From Yersinia thracica (lineage in GTDB: Bacteria > Pseudomonadota > Gammaproteobacteria > Enterobacterales > Enterobacteriaceae), in the NCBI RefSeq assembly GCF_902170565.1, contig NZ_CABHXX010000132.1, forward strand, positions 39,974 through 103,973: a stretch of DNA of 64,000 bases, written 5' to 3'. The notes below the pieces were generated by a model that saw nothing but the letters and a program-made list of their open reading frames with translations, searched no databases and had not been told where the DNA came from. Position 1 is the stretch's first letter. Each line of letters opens with the position of its first letter. Below are positions 59,185 to 64,000 of this stretch, in pieces. Made by a program: the position numbers and the translations under genes.

Positions 59185-60195
59185 GTGAAAACAGCTGGCA
59201 AAAAGATTAAAGACAAATCATTCGTGCAAGGCCGAATGATGAAAGGCGCGATGGCATTATTGCTGGTGGCAGGTTTAACCGGCCATGCATTCGCCGCGCC
59301 GGGCAACAGTAGCGCAGTCGCTGCATCAGTGACGACACCAACGACGACAGCAACATCAACGCCGTTACCTGCACCGGAAATGACATCTGTAGCAGCCCCT
59401 GCCAATACAGAAACTGCTGCACCCACAATACCGGCACCGCTAGTTCAGCCATTAACAGCTCCTGCCCCACAAGGCTTGGCGATGGATCTCTCCGTTTGGG
59501 GCATGTATCAACATGCTGACGTGGTGGTGAAAGGCGTAATGATTGGCTTGGTATTGGCATCAATCGTGACCTGGACCATTCTGTTCTCCAAAGGTACTGA
59601 ATTATTCCGCGCCCGCCGCCGTTTACGGCAAGAACATGAGGTTATCGGCGCGGTCACTGATCTTGATACCGCGTCTGAGCGAGCAGAGGTTTTCTCTCCA
59701 GAGAGCATCAGCGGCTTATTACTGCGTGAAGCGCAAAACGAGCGCCTGTTATCGGCAGAATCAAACGATAACAACGGCATTAAAGAACGTACTGCTTTTC
59801 GTCTGGAGCGCCGTGTTGCTGCCATTAGCCGCCAAATGGGCAAAGGTAATGGCTTCCTGGCGACAATCGGTGCCATTTCTCCGTTTGTCGGTTTGTTTGG
59901 TACTGTTTGGGGCATCATGAACAGCTTTATCGGTATTGCCCACTCACAGACCACCAATCTGGCTGTTGTTGCTCCGGGTATTGCCGAAGCTTTGCTGGCA
60001 ACAGCCCTTGGCCTGGTTGCCGCAATTCCTGCGGTGGTTATCTATAATATCTTCGCTCGCCTGATTGGTTCTTACCGCGCTCAGGTAGGGGATGTTGCTG
60101 CACAGGTATTATTATTGCTGAGCCGTGACCTTGATTTGAGCAGCAGCGCTGAAGCAAAGTCACCTAAGCAGCCTCACCAATTGCGTGCGGGGTGA
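59185..60195 (+). CDS. exbB: TonB-system proton channel ExbB
   Basis: A 336-residue protein with a signal peptide (about 24-44, MALLLVAGLTGHAFAA) and an Ala/Pro/Thr-rich periplasmic stretch (about 45-105). Then come the MotA/TolQ/ExbB domain and three transmembrane helices (about 115-140, 215-240, 255-280, with GAISPFVGLFGTVWGIMNSF and AEALLATALGLVAAIPAVVIYN). With ExbD it couples the proton gradient to TonB. The GTG start at 59185 is chosen because GGTGGAGG sits 6 nt upstream; the in-frame ATG 59161 lies before that RBS. It is longer than E. coli ExbB (244) owing to the N-terminal signal and linker, as in other yersinia-type ExbB. Confidence 0.9.
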   Translation: MKTAGKKIKDKSFVQGRMMKGAMALLLVAGLTGHAFAAPGNSSAVAASVTTPTTTATSTPLPAPEMTSVAAPANTETAAPTIPAPLVQPLTAPAPQGLAMDLSVWGMYQHADVVVKGVMIGLVLASIVTWTILFSKGTELFRARRRLRQEHEVIGAVTDLDTASERAEVFSPESISGLLLREAQNERLLSAESNDNNGIKERTAFRLERRVAAISRQMGKGNGFLATIGAISPFVGLFGTVWGIMNSFIGIAHSQTTNLAVVAPGIAEALLATALGLVAAIPAVVIYNIFARLIGSYRAQVGDVAAQVLLLLSRDLDLSSSAEAKSPKQPHQLRAG

Positions 60196-60198
60196 TTT

Positions 60199-60624
60199 AT
60201 GGCCATGCGGATGAACGATAACCTTGATGAAAGTGGTGAACTGCACGAAATTAACGTGACACCTTTCATTGATGTCATGCTGGTATTGCTGATTATCTTT
60301 ATGGTGGCAGCGCCACTGGCAACAGTCGATATCAAAGTGGACTTGCCGGCATCTTCAGCAGTGCCACAGCCAAGGCCTGAGAAGCCGGTTTTTCTGACAG
60401 TGAAAGCGGATAATCAGCTGTATGTTGGTGATCAGCAGGTCGACCGCGATACACTGGCTGCGGCGCTGGATAAAGTGACCCAATCTAACAAAGAAACCAC
60501 CATTTTCTTCCAAGCGGATAAAGTAGTGGATTATGAAACTCTGATGAGCGTGATGGACGCTTTACGTAAGTCGGGTTATCTCAAAGTAGGATTAGTCGGC
60601 ATGGAAGCGGGCGGCGCAAAATAG
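60199..60624 (+). CDS. exbD: TonB-system protein ExbD
   Basis: A 141-residue protein (E. coli 141) with a single transmembrane helix carrying the essential Asp25 (EINVTPFIDVMLVLLIIFMV), then a periplasmic domain (about 45-141). It starts 3 bp after the exbB stop codon and should be co-translated. A terminator follows. Confidence 0.96.
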   Translation: MAMRMNDNLDESGELHEINVTPFIDVMLVLLIIFMVAAPLATVDIKVDLPASSAVPQPRPEKPVFLTVKADNQLYVGDQQVDRDTLAAALDKVTQSNKETTIFFQADKVVDYETLMSVMDALRKSGYLKVGLVGMEAGGAK

Positions 60625-60631
60625 TCAATAA

Positions 60632-60658
60632 CAGGCGCGGTAGATATTACCGCGCCTG
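60632..60658 (+). terminator. terminator between exbD and tadG
   Basis: CAGGCGCGGTA/TACCGCGCCTG forms an 11-bp stem with loop GATAT, followed by ATTTCAATTTTTT. It is placed between convergent operons and could act for both. Confidence 0.85.
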
Positions 60659-60661
60659 ATT

Positions 60662-62188
60662 TCAATTTTTTGGTATATTACGGCCAACTTCATCATTTGC
60701 TAAGAGTACTTGCTCTAGATCTTGCTCCAATTCATGAGCATTCTGGGCCAGAAAGAAATTATTTTCCCCAACACATTTTTTCCAGTCAATATCCTCTCTT
60801 GGGACATATCCAATACCAATAAATACCATTCTAATATTGTTTTCTTTAATCCTCTCACACATCCCTTTCTCAACAAGTTTTTTAGTAATATTAAAGTAGT
60901 TTTTATCTTTATAATCATCAGAAAGATCACTGTTAATATGATTACTATCATCACCGTCAGAAAGAATAATCATTAGTTTTTTTTGATTGTCATTTGTTTG
61001 TTTGAATATGTTATTACCTGCTAATATCCCTGAACTTATCAATGTTGCGCCCCTAACATCAAAACTTAAAGCATCAGATAATATTGAGTTATTAATGTTG
61101 TTTTTATCGATAATATGTGCATTTAGATTTTTTAGGCAAAAATCATTATTGAGAACATCAGATATAGGAATGTTAATATTTCTCTCTTCGGTTTTATGAG
61201 AAATTGAGTTAACTGTCTGTTCGTAGTCAATGTTATCTGCAATAATCATCCATATCGTCATTGTGTAATTAATATAACTGGCATATCTGAAAAGTTTAAC
61301 AGCTTTAGAACTGTTCTTATCATCAATAATATTATCTTCAATTTTTTTAATGACTTTTTTAACATCGTTCTCACTATCGCTTAATTCCCCATATTTAACA
61401 TTAATAATATCGCCTAAGTTTTCTAATCCTGGAAATTTTTTTAATCCAGACGCAGTGTAACGACTCAGATAATTGCCTTTTGATCTGTATTTTTTAGGTA
61501 CAAATGGGTAGTGACAAAATGTTTCATTTTTTATAATCTTTTTACTTCCCCATGAAAATGGAGCAAATCCAATAACATTAATGACATCATTATTATCTAT
61601 TTTATTATTTAGTTTTTTAAATATGCGTGTTAGTGCTTCTATTTTACTTTCAGGACTTGTAGAATTCTCAAATGGTTTCTTCATTGAACCTGAATAGTCA
61701 GCGACAAAAACAACATCTGTGGGTTCAGAATGATTGGAGATATATTTTTTGGCGGCCCCACTATCAGTAATACTTATATTCTCATTCGTGCGAGTAAGAA
61801 GTGTATTATTTAAAAATAATGCAGGGTAATTCATAGTAATAGCTACATTATATTGGAGATGGTTGGTATTACTGGCTATTGTTATTCTGGGTATCGAAAA
61901 CGTCTCTGATGGTAAGTATGCACTAGCATAAGAAGAGACAAGAGCATTATTCTTTTGTACTTGGATAGCATCAGGATTGTTATTATTTTCAACTGTTAAT
62001 GCTAATGCAGCTTGCTCTATAGCATCAGATACCCTGGCTTTTTTTTGTATAAAATGAGAAATTTCAAAAGACACAAAAATCAGCCCAATAAAAAAAGGCA
62101 ATAAAATAATAAATGGCAATAATATTGCACCACTTTCATTATTTATAAAGTTCTTTATCTTTATAAAAGTAATATTTTTTTCCAACAT
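60662..62188 (-). CDS. tadG: Tad pilus assembly protein TadG (von Willebrand A domain)
   Basis: A 508-residue protein. The N-terminus has the TadE-like helix (NNESGAILLPFIILLPFFIGLIFVS, about 15-40). A VWA domain follows (about 157-460), with the MIDAS motif DYSGSM at about 165 (VVFVADYSGSM) and SDGDD near 410. TadG-type proteins are minor pseudopilin-like or envelope proteins of the Flp/Tad type IVc pilus. The gene is AT-rich (many AAT, AAA codons), unlike exbD next door. It is the last of the run tadD-tadE-tadF-tadG. Confidence 0.9.
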   Translation of the reverse strand: MLEKNITFIKIKNFINNESGAILLPFIILLPFFIGLIFVSFEISHFIQKKARVSDAIEQAALALTVENNNNPDAIQVQKNNALVSSYASAYLPSETFSIPRITIASNTNHLQYNVAITMNYPALFLNNTLLTRTNENISITDSGAAKKYISNHSEPTDVVFVADYSGSMKKPFENSTSPESKIEALTRIFKKLNNKIDNNDVINVIGFAPFSWGSKKIIKNETFCHYPFVPKKYRSKGNYLSRYTASGLKKFPGLENLGDIINVKYGELSDSENDVKKVIKKIEDNIIDDKNSSKAVKLFRYASYINYTMTIWMIIADNIDYEQTVNSISHKTEERNINIPISDVLNNDFCLKNLNAHIIDKNNINNSILSDALSFDVRGATLISSGILAGNNIFKQTNDNQKKLMIILSDGDDSNHINSDLSDDYKDKNYFNITKKLVEKGMCERIKENNIRMVFIGIGYVPREDIDWKKCVGENNFFLAQNAHELEQDLEQVLLANDEVGRNIPKN

Positions 62189-62232
62189 AAATAACCTTTA
62201 CTGTATGAGTGTTATATTCATATGTTTAGATA

Positions 62233-62769
62233 TTAACGTTCGACCGTAATAGAGGATGATTTTATAGGTGCAAATAAAGTTTCATACCCAGGAGCTGACG
62301 ATAAACATAATGTCACTTGATATAAAGGGATCCATCTTCCGGCATTACTGAATGTTGATAGTTGGGTTAACTCGTTGAGTGACTTGTCCGGCTCACAAGC
62401 TCCAATATTGAAGGACAAGCTTTTCGTATCATCAATACTTTTATTTTTTTCTGTAGATGAATCTGTTTGATTAAAATGTAGCGTTTCTATCTTTATTGCA
62501 AGATTATTAACAGGAGTCCCTGAACTTAATAACATATTGTCTGCTAATTTTTTTATTTGATTAACCTGTTCTTGTGTTAATATCCTATCATTGTTGTATA
62601 GTCGTGTTCTTTCGCGCACTATTCCCGCTAATGAATATGAAATACGATCTAGCTTTCCAACGGTTGCGTAATAATCTGCTACTGATATTAATGTTTTTAT
62701 AAAAAGAGTAGTAATAAAAACAACAAAAACGAATTCAATGACAACTGCACCTTGTGTATTTTTAATCAT
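62233..62769 (-). CDS. tadF: TadF-like pseudopilin
   Basis: A 178-residue protein starting MIKNTQGAVVIEFVFVVFITTLFIKT, with the pilin-like G-x-x-x-x-E signature (Glu12) and a hydrophobic N-terminal helix. TadF is a minor pseudopilin of the Flp/Tad pilus, processed by the prepilin peptidase TadV. The open frame extends much further upstream but overlaps tadE; the pilin motif sets the start at 62769. There is a 10-bp gap to tadE and a 44-bp gap to tadG. Confidence 0.87.
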   Translation of the reverse strand: MIKNTQGAVVIEFVFVVFITTLFIKTLISVADYYATVGKLDRISYSLAGIVRERTRLYNNDRILTQEQVNQIKKLADNMLLSSGTPVNNLAIKIETLHFNQTDSSTEKNKSIDDTKSLSFNIGACEPDKSLNELTQLSTFSNAGRWIPLYQVTLCLSSAPGYETLFAPIKSSSITVER

Positions 62770-62779
62770 ATTTATTTGA

Positions 62780-63247
62780 TTAGTTTTCTTGTACAAAAAT
62801 AACCTCTCTTGACAGGAAAATAGTAGACAAATAAGATGGAATAGGAAAAAAGACTGGGCGATATAAATACCTGACGCTATATTTAGCCAGCGGTAATGTA
62901 TTGTTATCTGATGTGTCATTATTAATGATATCAGATATGCTTTCACTAAATAAAACATTTGAGCTTAGCGTATTATCATCAATGATAAATGAACCAAGAA
63001 TGCCATGATGTGAAATTAATTTTCTCCGTAGCACTGAATTATAGCTAGAATTGTTATTTCGATCTTTATTTTTCGCCGACTTTGTTGCCTCGGAAACGGC
63101 CAAATCCAAATTGGCAGAAATATAAAGTAAGCGTGCAATCTCAGCACTAAATAACAGCATGAATAAAAACAAAATCAGGATGATCGAAAACTCAATAGTG
63201 GTAGAACCTCTATTTTCATGAAAGAAAAGCATATTCATTTTACTCAT
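62780..63247 (-). CDS. tadE: TadE-like pseudopilin
   Basis: A 155-residue protein: MSKMNMLFFHENRGSTTIEFSIILILFLFMLLFSAEI, with the G-S-T-T-I-E-F pilin motif at about 14-20. It is the partner of TadF in the Tad pilus. Its ATG overlaps the tadD stop by one base (TAATG), a sign of translational coupling. Confidence 0.87.
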   Translation of the reverse strand: MSKMNMLFFHENRGSTTIEFSIILILFLFMLLFSAEIARLLYISANLDLAVSEATKSAKNKDRNNNSSYNSVLRRKLISHHGILGSFIIDDNTLSSNVLFSESISDIINNDTSDNNTLPLAKYSVRYLYRPVFFPIPSYLSTIFLSREVIFVQEN

Positions 63248-64000
63248 TAGTCAACCTTTCCAGAAAACTTATCTTGATAGGGGTTACTCACTTGACTGAG
63301 AGCTAATATTAAGTTATCAGGGTTTTTAGCCATTTTTTCAGCCGAAATTATCTTTTTTGCATATTGATTATCATTAATTTTAACTAATGCGAATACCAAA
63401 TTATGTAACATTAAACGATCTCTCTTTCCTGCCAGATAGTCAGGAAGCAATATTCTAACTGCATCAGAATAACGCTCATCTAGGATCGCTATCACAGCAA
63501 GATTATTCATCGCTGTTTCATCAGAAATAAATAGATCTCTAGATTGCTCAATAGAATTTTCAGCTTTAGTTATTTCACCATTGTTTGCAAAAATAATGCC
63601 CTTTAAATTATGTGCTTCTGGATTTTTCGGTGAAATAATCAATAAGTTATCAATAACGGTCTTGGCCGCAGCATAATCATTATTGTTAATAAGGTTTTTG
63701 GCATGTAATAATCTAATAGATTCATTTTTTTTATGTGCTATTGACGACAAGTAGTATAGCGATGACTTAGTATCACCAGCAAGATAATATGTATTGGCTA
63801 ATTTTAATCTAACATTGTCATCTTCTTTTATTTTTAATTTGTCACGGTATAAGGTAATTAGTCCACCATAGTTATTGGCTTTGGTTAAAATACTTTCCCG
63901 ATAAGAAAATTCTTTCTTACTCATGTCTTTATTCCCAGAACATGCAGTGACCATAAAAGGAATAACTAAAAAAACAATGATTTTTTTGAGGTTTTTATAC
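63247..64000 (-). CDS. tadD: Tad pilus lipoprotein TadD with TPR repeats (5' end beyond the window)
   Basis: The frame is open to the right window edge. The visible N-terminal part reads YKNLKKIIVFLVIPFMVTACSGN, a lipoprotein signal with lipobox VTAC, so the true start lies just outside. About 235 residues after that form TPR-like helices (DNVRLKLANTYYLAGDTKSSLYYL, NPEAHNLKGIIFANNGEITKAENSIEQS). TadD is thought to help the Tad secretin assemble. The internal ATG 63954 would cut off the signal and is not the start. Confidence 0.87.
   Translation of the reverse strand, partial: YKNLKKIIVFLVIPFMVTACSGNKDMSKKEFSYRESILTKANNYGGLITLYRDKLKIKEDDNVRLKLANTYYLAGDTKSSLYYLSSIAHKKNESIRLLHAKNLINNNDYAAAKTVIDNLLIISPKNPEAHNLKGIIFANNGEITKAENSIEQSRDLFISDETAMNNLAVIAILDERYSDAVRILLPDYLAGKRDRLMLHNLVFALVKINDNQYAKKIISAEKMAKNPDNLILALSQVSNPYQDKFSGKVD

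Overview
The window looks like a chromosomal segment of a Yersinia species. It carries an enterobacterial core gene order, close matches to E. coli proteins along nearly the whole length, abundant ERIC-type intergenic repeats with an extra module of the kind known from yersiniae, and the 3' part of a tad locus. I infer the genus from recalled protein families and layout; the exact species cannot be fixed from this sequence.

Layout. (1) 1-6061: an AT-rich peptidoglycan-sugar salvage cluster: murQ (cut by the window edge) divergent from a MurR-like regulator, then a secreted NagZ-type glucosaminidase, an outer-membrane porin and a secreted NamZ (GH171) muramidase. (2) 6062-7600: a short accessory segment next to tRNA-Ile(CAU) holding two unrecognised, translationally coupled genes. 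It has a 13-bp copy of the tRNA 3' end at its far side. (3) 7790-12260: the macromolecular-synthesis operon rpsU-dnaG-rpoD on the minus strand. (4) 12261-30126: tsaD, plsY, folB, uppP, cca, ygiM, ygiF, glnE, hldE, a YjeH-like exporter, ubiK, FMN riboswitch-ribB, ygiD, ygiC and ygiB. (5) 30369-36736: tolC, then nudF-yqiB-cpdA-yqiA-parE. (6) 36757-45795: the variable slot between parE and parC: a LysR regulator, ygiN-mdaB, a two-component system fused in operon to an orphan glucose-type binding protein, and a complete mannose-family PTS (IIB, IIC, IID, IIA) close to AgaB/C/D/F but without catabolic genes. (7) 45796-58702: parC, plsC, ftsP, ygiQ, the yqhD-dkgA pair with divergent yqhC, yghB, metC. 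(8) 59090-60658: Fur-box-preceded exbB-exbD. (9) 60662-64000: AT-rich tadG, tadF, tadE and tadD (cut), on the minus strand.

How parts work together. NagZ-like and NamZ-like enzymes should remove GlcNAc and MurNAc from muropeptide ends in the periplasm, with the porin admitting material. MurQ then converts imported MurNAc-6P under MurR/CRP control. The two-component system and its adjacent binding protein look like a sugar-sensing unit next to an orphan hexosamine PTS whose promoter region carries two sets of repeats with about 21-bp periodicity. Five ERIC elements sit at gene boundaries; one gives lysR its stop codon, one supplies the ribosome-binding site of cca, and one double-module copy fills the yqhD-dkgA intergenic region.
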